DNA of 39,338 nucleotides from Anaerolineae bacterium (GTDB lineage: Bacteria > Chloroflexota > Anaerolineae > Aggregatilineales > Aggregatilineaceae). Below the pieces are notes generated by a model. It was not told where the DNA came from. It saw only the letters and a list, made by a program, of their open reading frames with translations, and searched no databases. The position numbers and the translations under genes were made by a program. The DNA lies in contig JAHDWP010000032.1 of the NCBI GenBank assembly GCA_023382715.1, forward strand, positions 1-39,338, given 5' to 3'. Below, in pieces: positions 29,558 through 38,272 of the stretch. How positions within the stretch are numbered: position 1 is the stretch's first letter; each line of letters starts with the position of its first letter.

Positions 29558-30733
29558 TCACGGCTGCATGCCGAGCCAACGCCAGCGGCCAGCGGCCAGG
29601 TCGAGGCCGATGACAGACCCGTCGGGGACGGAGATGGATGCCGGGACGTTGTTCTCCAGGCGAGCGGTGGCCAGGTACCCTTGTTCGGGGCGGGTCGCCC
29701 AGCCGAGAGCTTCGCGCACAGCAGGCGTGTTGCCCCACACCTGCCCGAACCCGAACTCCGGGCGGACACGCCCCAGCGGAACCGCCTGATAGGGGTTGGG
29801 CGGCAGGCTGCTGTAGGCGCTGTGCGGGAACACGCTGACCCGCCCGCCGCCCGTTCCCAGCCTGCCGAAGTCCAGGAATACGTAGATGTCAAGCGTGTCG
29901 GCCCGCCAGATCATGAAGCCGCGCTCGAAGCTCTGGAAGGTCGCGCCGGGCGAGTTCTCGACGATCGCCGGCTCGACGATCTCCACAGCGATGGTCTTCT
30001 CCTCAACGGTGTCGTAGAGAGTGCCGGCGCTGGTGAATGTGATCTTCACCGCCGACAGCGTGATGTTGAGAGTCCGGGGGGTCATGCCCACCGGCACGGT
30101 GATGGTCTGGCTGCCGGTCAGCGGCAGAAAGGGCAGCTTTCCGATCAGGCTGGCCGCCGCCGGATCGATCACCTCAATCTGGACGGCGTCCACGCCGTGC
30201 GCCGCCCAACTGACGGTGACTGCGCCGCCGGTGCTGATCTGCTGGCTGTCTGACGTGAGCGAGATGATGTGCGGGCCAGGCTCTGCCGGCTGTTCCGCGT
30301 AGACCCAGGTGTTGTCGGGGTTGATCTGGTAGACGACGCCGTTGGACTGAGTGAGGTACAGCGTGTCGCCGACTGTGCGGATGCGCATGAAGAAGCCGAT
30401 TTCCTGATAGATCGCCGGGCCGATCAGGTCGCGCACCTGCGCGAAGTTGCTCCACACCTTGCCGAAGCCGAGGATCGGACGATTGCCGATGACGCCGCTC
30501 AGGGGTGGGTTGTCCGGCAGGCTGCTGTACGATGACGCCGGGAAGCTGAGCACCTGGCCGCTGTGGGCAATGACCCAGATGTGGCCGGTATCGGAGCGCC
30601 AGAGCATGACGCCGTTCTGGAAGTACTGGCCTGTCGAATAGACCACCTGGTCGGTCTGGGCGGCGGCGGGCCAGGCCAGGGTCAGCGCCGCAACCACGGC
30701 CAATAACAGAAGACTGCACCGCAAGAGTTTCAT
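29558..30733 (-). CDS. Secreted protein with a duplicated ~80-residue domain
   Basis: 391-aa protein with a signal peptide (1-25, cleavage after AAA). Two copies of the same domain are visible at 37-114 and 266-353. Each has FxxGxMxWRxDT, then IWVIAHSG or IYVFLDFG, then YSSLPxNP, then GFGxVW and a final Arg-Glu/Asp-Leu-Gly region. Between them (about 152-253) is an Ig-like beta-sandwich (ISTGGAVTVSWAAHG). I know no name for the repeated domain, although similar GFGKVW sequences seem frequent in secreted Chloroflexota proteins. It is likely an envelope or cell-surface protein. AAAGGAGG precedes the ATG at 30733. Confidence 0.75.
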   Translation of the reverse strand: MKLLRCSLLLLAVVAALTLAWPAAAQTDQVVYSTGQYFQNGVMLWRSDTGHIWVIAHSGQVLSFPASSYSSLPDNPPLSGVIGNRPILGFGKVWSNFAQVRDLIGPAIYQEIGFFMRIRTVGDTLYLTQSNGVVYQINPDNTWVYAEQPAEPGPHIISLTSDSQQISTGGAVTVSWAAHGVDAVQIEVIDPAAASLIGKLPFLPLTGSQTITVPVGMTPRTLNITLSAVKITFTSAGTLYDTVEEKTIAVEIVEPAIVENSPGATFQSFERGFMIWRADTLDIYVFLDFGRLGTGGGRVSVFPHSAYSSLPPNPYQAVPLGRVRPEFGFGQVWGNTPAVREALGWATRPEQGYLATARLENNVPASISVPDGSVIGLDLAAGRWRWLGMQP

Positions 30734-30920
30734 TCCCCCCTCCTTTCGGGCAGGGGCAGGTCTGTGACCTGTCCAGCGGGTGATGAACCCGCGCTACAGA
30801 GGCGTGCGACCTGTTGTGACGAGCTGTCTTCATAGTAGTCCAGATCGCCCAGCGGACAAGCGCCGCCCAGCGCGGCGATTTGCTGGCGGTCAGCGGGTGG
30901 AGCGTGCAGAGAGGCGCTCT
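30734..30920. other. Divergent gap with two small hairpins
   Basis: CAGGTC-TGT-GACCTG (30757-30771) and GCGGGT-GATGA-ACCCGC (about 30777-30793) lie in the leader of the secreted-protein gene. No clear minus-strand promoter was found, and no gene. Confidence 0.4.
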
Positions 30921-30951
30921 TTGCCATCCCAGGAGGATCAAGAGGTATACT
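30921..30951 (+). promoter_or_regulatory. Promoter of the UbiB-like gene
   Basis: TTGCCA (30921-30926), a 19-bp spacer and TATACT (30946-30951), about 37 bp before the ATG. Confidence 0.55.
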
Positions 30952-30987
30952 GCCGGGCAGTGAGCGAATGGAGATTGCGAGCGCCCT

Positions 30988-32868
30988 ATGTCTGAAAATC
31001 GCGCGCCTGGCGACGCTGCTCGCGCGCCTGACGAGCGCCCGTTGAGCAGCGCGCGCGCTTCTGCCGGCGGCCTGCCAGAGGAGCTTGCCAGGCATGGCAT
31101 CGAATGGCGGCGCTACCGGCGCACGCTGCGCTTTGCTGCGTGGCTGTTCGCCCGTATCCTGGGCTGGGAGCTGGTGCTGCGCCGCGTCATCGGGCGCGAG
31201 CGCGTGGCGCGCGGACGCCCGGCCCGCCTGAGGCGCTGGGCGGGCGAGTTTCGCGCCCTGGCCGCCGACATGGGCGGGGTGATGATCAAGCTCGGCCAGT
31301 TCATCTCCAGCCGCCTGGACGTGCTGCCCCCCGAAGTGATCGCCGAGCTGGCTACGCTGCAGGACGAGGTGCCCAGCGTGCCCTTCGCCCAGATTCGCCG
31401 CGTGCTGGTTGAGGAGCTTGGCCCGCCCGAAGAGCGCTTCGCCGCGTTCGACGCCACGCCCGTCGCCGCTGCCTCGCTCGGCCAGGCGCACCGCGCTCGC
31501 CTGCCGGACGGCACCCGCGTGGTGGTCAAGGTGCAGCGGCCCGGCATCGGGCGGCTGGTGGCGACCGATCTCAAAGCGTTGGGCGTGGTGGCGCGCTGGG
31601 CCATGCGCCTGCCCTTCGTGGCCCGCCGCGCCGACGTCCCCGCCCTGCTCGACGAGTTCAGCGCCGTGCTGGTCGAGGAGCTGGACTATCTCCACGAGGC
31701 GGACAACGCCGAAGTCTTCGCGCGCATGTTCGCCGCCGACAAGGGCATCTACATCCCCCGCGTTTACCGCGAGCGCTCCACACGCCGCGTGCTGACGCTG
31801 GAAGACGTGACCGCGATCAAGATCACCGACTACGAGCGCCTTGAGGCGGCGGGCATTGACCGGCGCGACGTGGCCCGCCGCCTGATCAATACCTACCTGT
31901 GGATGGTCTTCATCCAGCGCTTCTACCACGCCGATCCACACCCCGGCAACCTATTCGTCTACCCGCTCGCCCCGGACGCGCCGTCGGGCAGCGGGACGCA
32001 CGCCGATGGCGCGCCGCTGCGCGGGCGGCCCTTCTATCTGATCTTCGTGGATTTCGGCATGGCCGGGCGGCTGACGCCGGAGATCGAGGCCGGGCTGCGC
32101 GAGACGCTCTACGCCCTCACCGCGCGCGATGCGCACCGGCTGGTGCAGTCCTACCAACGGCTGGGCGTGCTGCTGCCCGGCGCGGATCTGGGGCGCATCG
32201 AGCAGGCGTCGCGCGCGGTGTTCGACCGCGTGTGGGGCATGAGCATGTCCGAGATCAGCGCCATGCAGTTCCAGGAGATGACTGCGCTGGGGCGCGAGTT
32301 CCGCGACCTGCTCTTCGCGCTGCCCTTCCAGGTGCCACAGGACTTCCTCTACCTGACGCGCTGCGTGGGCATCCTCAGCGGGCTGGCGACGGGGCTGGAC
32401 CCGTCGTTCGACCCCTGGCGGGAGATCGCCCCCTTCGCCCGCGATCTGCTGGCCGAGCGCGAAGACCTGCCACCTGTCCCTCTGCCGCTCAAGCTGACCC
32501 TGCGCGATCTGCTTGACCCTGGCACCGTGCGCGCCCTGCTCAGCGGCGAGCGCGTCGCCCCGTTGCTGGACAGCAGCTTTGACGCGCTGCGCCGCGCGGT
32601 GCAGCTTCCCGCGCTGGCCGAGGACATGCTGCGCCGCGCCGAGCGAGGCGAGCTGACCGTGCGCGCCGCGCTCACCCCCGACGCCGAGCGCCAGGTCGCG
32701 CGGCTGGAGCGCGGGCTGGCGCGTCTGGCAACGGCGATGGTTTTCGCCGGGACGGGCATCAGCGGGGCGGTGCTCTATGCGGCGGGCGAGCAGGCGCTCG
32801 GCGCGATCGGGTTCGGGCTGGCGGGGCTGGCGCTGCTGCGCACCCTGGTCGGCTGGCGCGCGCGCTGA
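30988..32868 (+). CDS. ABC1/UbiB-family (AarF) atypical kinase
   Basis: 626-aa protein of the UbiB atypical kinase family, which supports quinone synthesis or lipid handling at the membrane. Family marks: KLGQFISSRLDVLP with KxGQ at 101-104, the Ala-rich nucleotide loop AAASLGQ (160-166) in place of a Gly loop, the Lys in VVVKVQRP (Lys181), the catalytic region YHADPHPGNLF (about 313-323) and the metal-binding DFG (about 355). Two hydrophobic helices close the C-terminus (about 575-622), as is usual. An insertion rich in Gly/Ala separates the DPHPGN and DFG strands. Its kinase target is unknown. The ubiA- and ubiE-like genes elsewhere in the window make a quinone role plausible. Confidence 0.9.
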   Translation: MSENRAPGDAARAPDERPLSSARASAGGLPEELARHGIEWRRYRRTLRFAAWLFARILGWELVLRRVIGRERVARGRPARLRRWAGEFRALAADMGGVMIKLGQFISSRLDVLPPEVIAELATLQDEVPSVPFAQIRRVLVEELGPPEERFAAFDATPVAAASLGQAHRARLPDGTRVVVKVQRPGIGRLVATDLKALGVVARWAMRLPFVARRADVPALLDEFSAVLVEELDYLHEADNAEVFARMFAADKGIYIPRVYRERSTRRVLTLEDVTAIKITDYERLEAAGIDRRDVARRLINTYLWMVFIQRFYHADPHPGNLFVYPLAPDAPSGSGTHADGAPLRGRPFYLIFVDFGMAGRLTPEIEAGLRETLYALTARDAHRLVQSYQRLGVLLPGADLGRIEQASRAVFDRVWGMSMSEISAMQFQEMTALGREFRDLLFALPFQVPQDFLYLTRCVGILSGLATGLDPSFDPWREIAPFARDLLAEREDLPPVPLPLKLTLRDLLDPGTVRALLSGERVAPLLDSSFDALRRAVQLPALAEDMLRRAERGELTVRAALTPDAERQVARLERGLARLATAMVFAGTGISGAVLYAAGEQALGAIGFGLAGLALLRTLVGWRAR

Positions 32869-32900
32869 GCGGTGGCGCGGAGAGGCGCCGCGCCAGGGGG

Positions 32901-32931
32901 GACTTCCGAAGTTTCAAAAACTTCGGAAGTC
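32901..32931. terminator. 14-bp perfect hairpin between convergent genes
   Basis: GACTTCCGAAGTTT, CAA, AAACTTCGGAAGTC. The arms are exact complements and end in T/A runs at the loop, so either strand gives a strong hairpin. It lies between the ubiB-like and the large envelope-protein stop codons and may end both transcripts. The GTTCGCTGC repeat motif follows at 32972-32999. Confidence 0.55.
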
Positions 32932-33011
32932 TGGCAGAGGGTACAGCCGCGCAGCGCCCCGCAGGGATGTGGAATCCACCGCTAGCTGTTCGCTGCGGCC
33001 CCTGCGAAGTC

Positions 33012-36000
33012 TCACTCCTCTTTGAGCAGCGGGGCCAGCGTCTCGCAGGACGGACAGGACTCGTCGGGCCGGACAAGCGCGTAGCCCGCTTCGGGGCTGC
33101 CCTCGGCGAAGGCGCTGGCGTCCAGGCTGAACAGGATGAGCAGGCGCACCCGCGCATCGGTCATCGCCCAGCCTACGGCGTCCATCAGCCAGCGGGCCTG
33201 CTGGGCGAGCGTGGTGTTCTGCGCCCAGGCGTAGTCGGGCGGGAAGGGCGGGAGTCCCTCCGGTGACAGATAGCCGAAGCGCGTGAAGCACAGCGGCCTG
33301 GCTTCGCCGAAAGGAGCGGCGGCGCGCTCCGTGACGTCCGGCAGATAGTAAAGCGGGCTGTCGCCGCGCGGATCGCCGGTCGTGCTCACCGGCGACACAG
33401 CCCCCAGCGTGTACTGCACCCCGATGCAGTCGGCCCAGCCTGCCGCGCCGAGCGCGGCCAACTGCTCCGCGTAGGCCGCGTCGCTTGCGCCGGGGGCGGC
33501 GGGATCGTCGTCGAGGGGGCGCAGCGCGCCGCTGATCACCAGCGTGTTCGGGTTGGCGGTCTTGATCGCATTGTACGACAGCGCCAGCACGCGCAGGTAG
33601 TCTTCCGCGGTCATCAGCGCGTTCGGCTCGCGCCAGACCTCAACCGCGTCCGGGCCGTAGGAGGCCAGCCCGCCCATGTACGCCGTGAGCAGGGCCAGGT
33701 ACTCGGCCCGGTTGAGGGCGGCGAACTCTTCTGGATCGCCGCTGACGCTCAGCAGCACCTTGAAGCCGTTGCCCTGCGCCTGAGAGATGATCTCTCCCTG
33801 CGCGCCGGGCATCGCCCCCACGCGGAAGCGCACGTCCAGCGCGAGCCACTTCATGTGCATCCGCCCTGCCTGGAGCAGCGTGCGGCTGAGCGCGCCGGTA
33901 TGCACCCCGACGGCGAATTCGGTGCCCAGGTCGGCAGCGGCCAGGACCGCCGGGTCCACGGTGGGCAGCGCGGCCAGGTCGGGCAGCGCAGCGGTGGGCC
34001 TGGGCGTGGACGGGGGCATGGTGGGCGGCAGAAGCGCGGCCTCGGTTGCGACCTCGGTCGCGGTCTCAGTCGTGGTCGCGGCCTCGGTCGCGGGCGGCGT
34101 GGGCGTCGCGGGGGGCGGCGTGCTGCTGGGCGTGGGCGTGGGGGCCTCGGTCGCTGTCGCTGTTGGCTCTGGGGCGGTGACGGTGATCATGCCGGCATCC
34201 ATCAGGGTCTCGCCGAGCCACGCTTCGACGGTCAGCGATCCCGGCTGTTCCCAGGCGGTGAAGGTGAATGGCTGGCCGGGCTGTCCTGCGCCGCGCGCGA
34301 CGACTGTTTCGCCGGAGAGGACGCGCCATTCAAGCGCCAGCGACTCGGCCTCCAGCGGGCGGCCCAGCCGGTAAGCCAGCACAACCGCGTCCAGGCCGGG
34401 CGCAGCACCGTCGTCCAGCAGATCGCTGACGATCACCCCGCCGAGGTCGTGCTCGACGGCGCGGGCCAGGCGCGCGGCCAGCGCCCCGGCGTCGGTGATC
34501 CACATCGTGCGCAGCAGAGCGCCCTGAGCGTCGCGATAGACGAGGGACGGGGTCTGCGCCGCCTCGTCGAAGCGCCATTCCGCCGCGATCCCGGCGGGGT
34601 GGGCCAGGCGCGCGATGATAGTCTGGCCGGGCACGGCCTCGCCCGCTGGCTCCAGGGTCACGCTGCCCAGGTAGGCCAGGGCCGCGTCGAAGTCCAGCGG
34701 AGCCAGCGCCCCGCCCGCCGTCTGTTCGACGCTGAGCGCGCTCAGGCCGAGCCGCAGCCGGCTGCGGCTGACCTGGGTCAGCGCCCAGTCCAGCGCCTGG
34801 TCCACGTCTGCGCCAGGCGCGTAGGCGGCGGGGTCGGGCGGTCCCAGCAGGGTCAGCGCATCGGCGATGCTCCCCAGGGCGGCCAGGTTATAGCCGCCGC
34901 TGTCCCAGGTGTCTACGCTCAGCGGCACGGGCATGGGCACGATGAGCATCAGTGTCCGTCCGGCGCTGTGCAGCGTCGCGGCCAGCTCGCGGACGAAGGC
35001 GGTGTAGGCGTCGCGCAGGTCGGGCGCGATGGCGCGATAATCCACCACAGCACCGGCATACCCGGCGTCGGCCAGCACAAAGGCGGCGATCTGCCGGACG
35101 TGCTCGGTGCGCAGCGCGGGGTTTTCCAGGATGGCGCGCACAGTCGCGGTGTCAATCACGGCGGGATCAACGAAGTTCTGCACGTAGGGCAGCACCGCAT
35201 AGCCCTGCCCGGTCGCGTAACCGGGGGCCAGCACGACATCGAGCGCGCCGGAGAGCATGGGACGCAGCCGCCCCGGCAGAACAGCCGGGTTGGCGGCCAG
35301 CACGTCCGCATCCAGCGCGTCCTGCAAGCCCAGCACCAGCCCGACGCGCCGCTCGTCGCCCGTCTCGCGCAGCAGCGCCACGCAGCGCGGCAGATAGGGC
35401 AGCTCTACGCTCACCGCGCCGGACTCGTCCGCCCCACCCGCCAGATAGTCCCATGCGCCAGCCGCCGCGTTCCAGGCGTAGAGCGCCAGCCGCTCTGGAG
35501 AGGCGATCCCCGGCAGCGCCGTCACGCTGACGGTCAGGCTGGCGGGCGGCTTTCCCCGCTGGCTCAGGCTGTAGATCGGGCTGGCCAGCGCGCGCTGCGG
35601 CGGAAGATCGGCGGGGCAATGCCAGCCGCGCGCCGGAAAGCGCCCGGCCAGGTAATCGGCGGGCGTCAGGGCGTTGATCTGCACCCCGAACGACGCGCTC
35701 AGCGCACCTGGCGCGGCGGCGACGGCCAGCCCTTCGCGCTCGATACGCGGCGAGTCTGCTGTCAGCGTGAGCTGGCCGGGGGCGGACGGCGTCCCCGCTG
35801 GCGCGCTGCCCTCGCTCCCCAGCACGCTGTCCGCGATCTCCGCCGCATCGAGCAGCGAGAAGGGCGGCAGCAGCAGCGCCACCAGGAACAGCGGGAGCGC
35901 CAGCGCCAGGCCGATCAGCGCGGCGCGCGCGTAGCCTTGCCGCTGCCTGCGGCGGCGAGAGGGTCGCCCTGGGCGGGACGGGGCGGGCGGCGGGGCTTCC

Positions 36001-36131
36001 TGCTCTCCGGAGAACTGCGGCGTCACCGTCGTGACCGGCAGATGGCGCGAGGGCCGCTTGCGACGCTCTGACGCTGGCAGGCGCGATGGCTCAGCGGGGG
36101 TGGGGCGGTCTTCGGGTGGGTTGCCGCTCAT
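33012..36131 (-). CDS. Large envelope protein with two glycosidase-like domains, both lacking catalytic residues
   Basis: 1039-aa protein. Residues 1-69 are cytoplasmic, basic and Pro-rich, and 70-92 form a membrane anchor. A beta-rich part covers about 115-260. Residues about 290-600 resemble a GH18/YaaH barrel, but the strand expected to read DxxDxE is GAVVDYR (361-366 region), with Arg366 at the Glu position. A Thr/Pro/Ala linker spans about 652-715. Residues 725-1039 are a GH-A barrel like that of the gene at 36245. There the acid/base motif is VWREPN (Glu835 kept, Asn changed to Arg) and the nucleophile position is Arg951 (CFTRFGYLSPEG, against CFTELGYLSPEG in the neighbour). It is probably a non-catalytic binding or scaffold protein. 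Start ATG 36131. Confidence 0.78.
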   Translation of the reverse strand: MSGNPPEDRPTPAEPSRLPASERRKRPSRHLPVTTVTPQFSGEQEAPPPAPSRPGRPSRRRRQRQGYARAALIGLALALPLFLVALLLPPFSLLDAAEIADSVLGSEGSAPAGTPSAPGQLTLTADSPRIEREGLAVAAAPGALSASFGVQINALTPADYLAGRFPARGWHCPADLPPQRALASPIYSLSQRGKPPASLTVSVTALPGIASPERLALYAWNAAAGAWDYLAGGADESGAVSVELPYLPRCVALLRETGDERRVGLVLGLQDALDADVLAANPAVLPGRLRPMLSGALDVVLAPGYATGQGYAVLPYVQNFVDPAVIDTATVRAILENPALRTEHVRQIAAFVLADAGYAGAVVDYRAIAPDLRDAYTAFVRELAATLHSAGRTLMLIVPMPVPLSVDTWDSGGYNLAALGSIADALTLLGPPDPAAYAPGADVDQALDWALTQVSRSRLRLGLSALSVEQTAGGALAPLDFDAALAYLGSVTLEPAGEAVPGQTIIARLAHPAGIAAEWRFDEAAQTPSLVYRDAQGALLRTMWITDAGALAARLARAVEHDLGGVIVSDLLDDGAAPGLDAVVLAYRLGRPLEAESLALEWRVLSGETVVARGAGQPGQPFTFTAWEQPGSLTVEAWLGETLMDAGMITVTAPEPTATATEAPTPTPSSTPPPATPTPPATEAATTTETATEVATEAALLPPTMPPSTPRPTAALPDLAALPTVDPAVLAAADLGTEFAVGVHTGALSRTLLQAGRMHMKWLALDVRFRVGAMPGAQGEIISQAQGNGFKVLLSVSGDPEEFAALNRAEYLALLTAYMGGLASYGPDAVEVWREPNALMTAEDYLRVLALSYNAIKTANPNTLVISGALRPLDDDPAAPGASDAAYAEQLAALGAAGWADCIGVQYTLGAVSPVSTTGDPRGDSPLYYLPDVTERAAAPFGEARPLCFTRFGYLSPEGLPPFPPDYAWAQNTTLAQQARWLMDAVGWAMTDARVRLLILFSLDASAFAEGSPEAGYALVRPDESCPSCETLAPLLKEE

Positions 36132-36244
36132 GCGCACAGTCTCTCTGCTGGTGAGTGCCGGGGCAAAAGGCCAGGGCACGTGCAAAACTTGTCAGGGCGA
36201 CCTCTGCACACGCCCAAAACGCCGCACCCCTTTGCGCTTTCCGC

Positions 36245-37888
36245 TCAACGCCCGGCCAGAGCGTCGCAGGCCGGACAGCCGCCGCCGGGCCGGATCATGG
36301 CGTACCCGGCCATCGGGTCGTCGCCGTAGTTGGAGAAATCCATGTTCCAGATGATCACCAGCCGGACACGCCCGCTGCTGCGAGCCAGACTCACCGCATC
36401 GGCCAGCCAGCGCGCCTGCTCGGCTACGGTGGTATCTGCGCCCCAGGCATAGTGACCAGGCAGCGGCCCATAGCCCTCTGGCGACAGATAGCCCAGCTCG
36501 GTAAAGCACACCGGGCGCGCCCCGCCGAAGGCGTTGTAGTAGGTATTGACCATGCCCCAGAAGAAGCGCGTGTAGTAGTCACCGCGCGGGTCGCCGGAGC
36601 TTTGACCGGGGCTGACAATGCCCTCGTTGTAGTGCGCGCCGATGCAGTCCATATAGCGAGCAGCCCCGGCAGCAGCCATGCCGCGCACGTAGCGGTCGTC
36701 GTTCCACACTGCTGCCGTGCCATAGTGACCCTCTGCGCCGGTGGGCGCGGGCGCGCCGCTGATCACGGCGACGTTGGGGTTGGCGCTCTTGATCGCGTTA
36801 TAGGCCAGGGCGAGAAGCTGCGTGTAGCTGGCCGGGTCAATGTGGCCGTTGGCCCATTCGCGGTCAATGTTCTGCTCGTTCCACACTTCGATGGCGTCCG
36901 GGCCAAGCGCGGCCACCTCGCCGACGAAGCGCGCATAGTCCTCGAAGTAGCCCGGCTGGATCACGTCACCGGCGCTGCCAACGATGCCCAGCAGCACCTT
37001 GAAACCGTTGGCGTGCGCCTGGTCAATCGCCCCCGCGGCCACACCGCCCGGCGTGCCGCGCGTGAAGCGGATCTGCCGCTTGACCCAGGTCATGCCCGCG
37101 TAGCGCATCAGGTCGGGGCGGGCGAAGCTGTCCACGTGGCCGCCATAGCCGAAGCCGGCCAACCCTGCGCCCCTGGTCACCGGGATGGGCACCCCGCCAG
37201 GGATCGCCGCCGCTTCGCCGGTGAGCGGCGTGGCGATCTCGTTGACGAGGGTCGTCACCAGCGGCAGCGCGGTCACATCGCCGGACAGCAGGTGCAGGTA
37301 GCCGGCATAGGCCCAGCCATCCTGCCCGCTCACATTCAGGAAGACCCATTCCAGCGATCCATCGCGGCCTTTGGCCAGCCCCGCCGCGCCCGCCGCCAGC
37401 GTGGTGATCACGCGGTAGCCCGTGCCAGGGCCAACGCGCAGGTTCACCTCGGCGGCTGTCTGGGCGGGGATGCCCGTGCCCTCTGGGAAGCCTGCGGCGG
37501 GCGGGGCTTCCGGCGCGGGCGCGTCCGGCGCGGCAGGCTCGCCCTCGGCGGGGCGAACCGGCAGGGCGTCCAGATTCAAGTCCGGGCGAATCTCCAGATA
37601 GTCCGACAGCAGCCAGCCCTCGGTGCCGTCTGCGGTACGGCTGTAGAGCCACAGCCCGTTGGCGGGCACGTCATCACGGGCCAGCAGCGTCAGCGCCGTC
37701 CCGCGCAGCAGCGTGGCGACGACGGCGTGCCCGGTGCCGGGGCCGGAGCGCATATAGAGCTGATCGGGGAAGGTGGTTGCATCCGGGCCAGCCTGCGCGC
37801 GCGCCGGGCTAAGTCCGGCTGTGCCGGCGAGCAAGACGAGCGCGATCAGCGCCAACAGCCACATGAGCGCCAGGGAACGGGGGGGCAT
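36245..37888 (-). CDS. Secreted SH3b/GH-A glycoside hydrolase-like protein
   Basis: 547-aa protein with a signal peptide (1-32). It has two bacterial SH3 domains (about 43-98, LYMRSGPGTGHAVVATLLRG; and 147-199, NLRVGPGTGYRVITTL), a Pro/Ala-rich linker between them, and a C-terminal clan GH-A barrel (about 240-540). The acid/base candidate is Glu338 in VWNEQN and the nucleophile Glu464 in CFTELGYLSPEG, so it appears catalytically complete. SH3b domains often bind cell-wall peptides, so it may act on envelope glycans. It lies 113 bp upstream of the degenerate paralogue on the same strand. The start at 37888 (GGAGAG upstream) gives a good signal peptide; an in-frame extension upstream does not. 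Confidence 0.83.
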   Translation of the reverse strand: MPPRSLALMWLLALIALVLLAGTAGLSPARAQAGPDATTFPDQLYMRSGPGTGHAVVATLLRGTALTLLARDDVPANGLWLYSRTADGTEGWLLSDYLEIRPDLNLDALPVRPAEGEPAAPDAPAPEAPPAAGFPEGTGIPAQTAAEVNLRVGPGTGYRVITTLAAGAAGLAKGRDGSLEWVFLNVSGQDGWAYAGYLHLLSGDVTALPLVTTLVNEIATPLTGEAAAIPGGVPIPVTRGAGLAGFGYGGHVDSFARPDLMRYAGMTWVKRQIRFTRGTPGGVAAGAIDQAHANGFKVLLGIVGSAGDVIQPGYFEDYARFVGEVAALGPDAIEVWNEQNIDREWANGHIDPASYTQLLALAYNAIKSANPNVAVISGAPAPTGAEGHYGTAAVWNDDRYVRGMAAAGAARYMDCIGAHYNEGIVSPGQSSGDPRGDYYTRFFWGMVNTYYNAFGGARPVCFTELGYLSPEGYGPLPGHYAWGADTTVAEQARWLADAVSLARSSGRVRLVIIWNMDFSNYGDDPMAGYAMIRPGGGCPACDALAGR

Positions 37889-38272
37889 GGTGTCTCTCCG
37901 CGTGATGGGAACCGGGCGTACGTGCAGGTGAACGCGCGGGCAGCCTGTATAGAAGATGGCGGAAGTGTAACATGCGCGATCGGGCTGTGCAAGGCAGGGG
38001 AAGGAGCGCCAGAGAGCGGTGCTCGTCATGCGGTGGCCGGGATGCGCGACGCCTGTCAGGGAGGGGCGCGGCGCTTGCCCCGCCCGACGCAGGGGTAGGC
38101 TACGGAATCCGGCCATAAGGGGTTTACCATTTGTCGGTGGTGACACGAGCAACCGTGTCGCGCCAGAAGCCGGTTGACCTCACCCCCCAGTCCCCACTCC
38201 GGCTTTGTCGGAGAGAGGGAAGGTCACCGACAATCACTCACTGATCGCTGACTGCTGACCGCTGATCGCTGC
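37889..38272. other. Intergenic region with repeats and weak promoter
   Basis: Contains TATACA-like sequence near 37948 (minus), hairpin GACACG-AGCAAC-CGTGTC (about 38142-38159), the shortened MITE copy (38175-38226) and a tandem-like CTGATCGCTGACTGCTGACC run (38240-38270). No gene is seen. Confidence 0.45.
38175..38226. repeat. Shortened MITE-like repeat (copy 3)
   Basis: Begins TGACCTCACCCCCC and ends GGGAAGGTCA, with inner hairpin arms CTCCG/CGGAG. At 52 bp it is an internally deleted or diverged form of the elements at 3-98 and 19132-19230. Confidence 0.55.

Noticed and set aside
33855-36071. 738-codon plus-strand frame over the large envelope protein
   Set aside because: Antisense shadow, highly basic and repetitive; the minus strand shows an anchor, barrels and linker.
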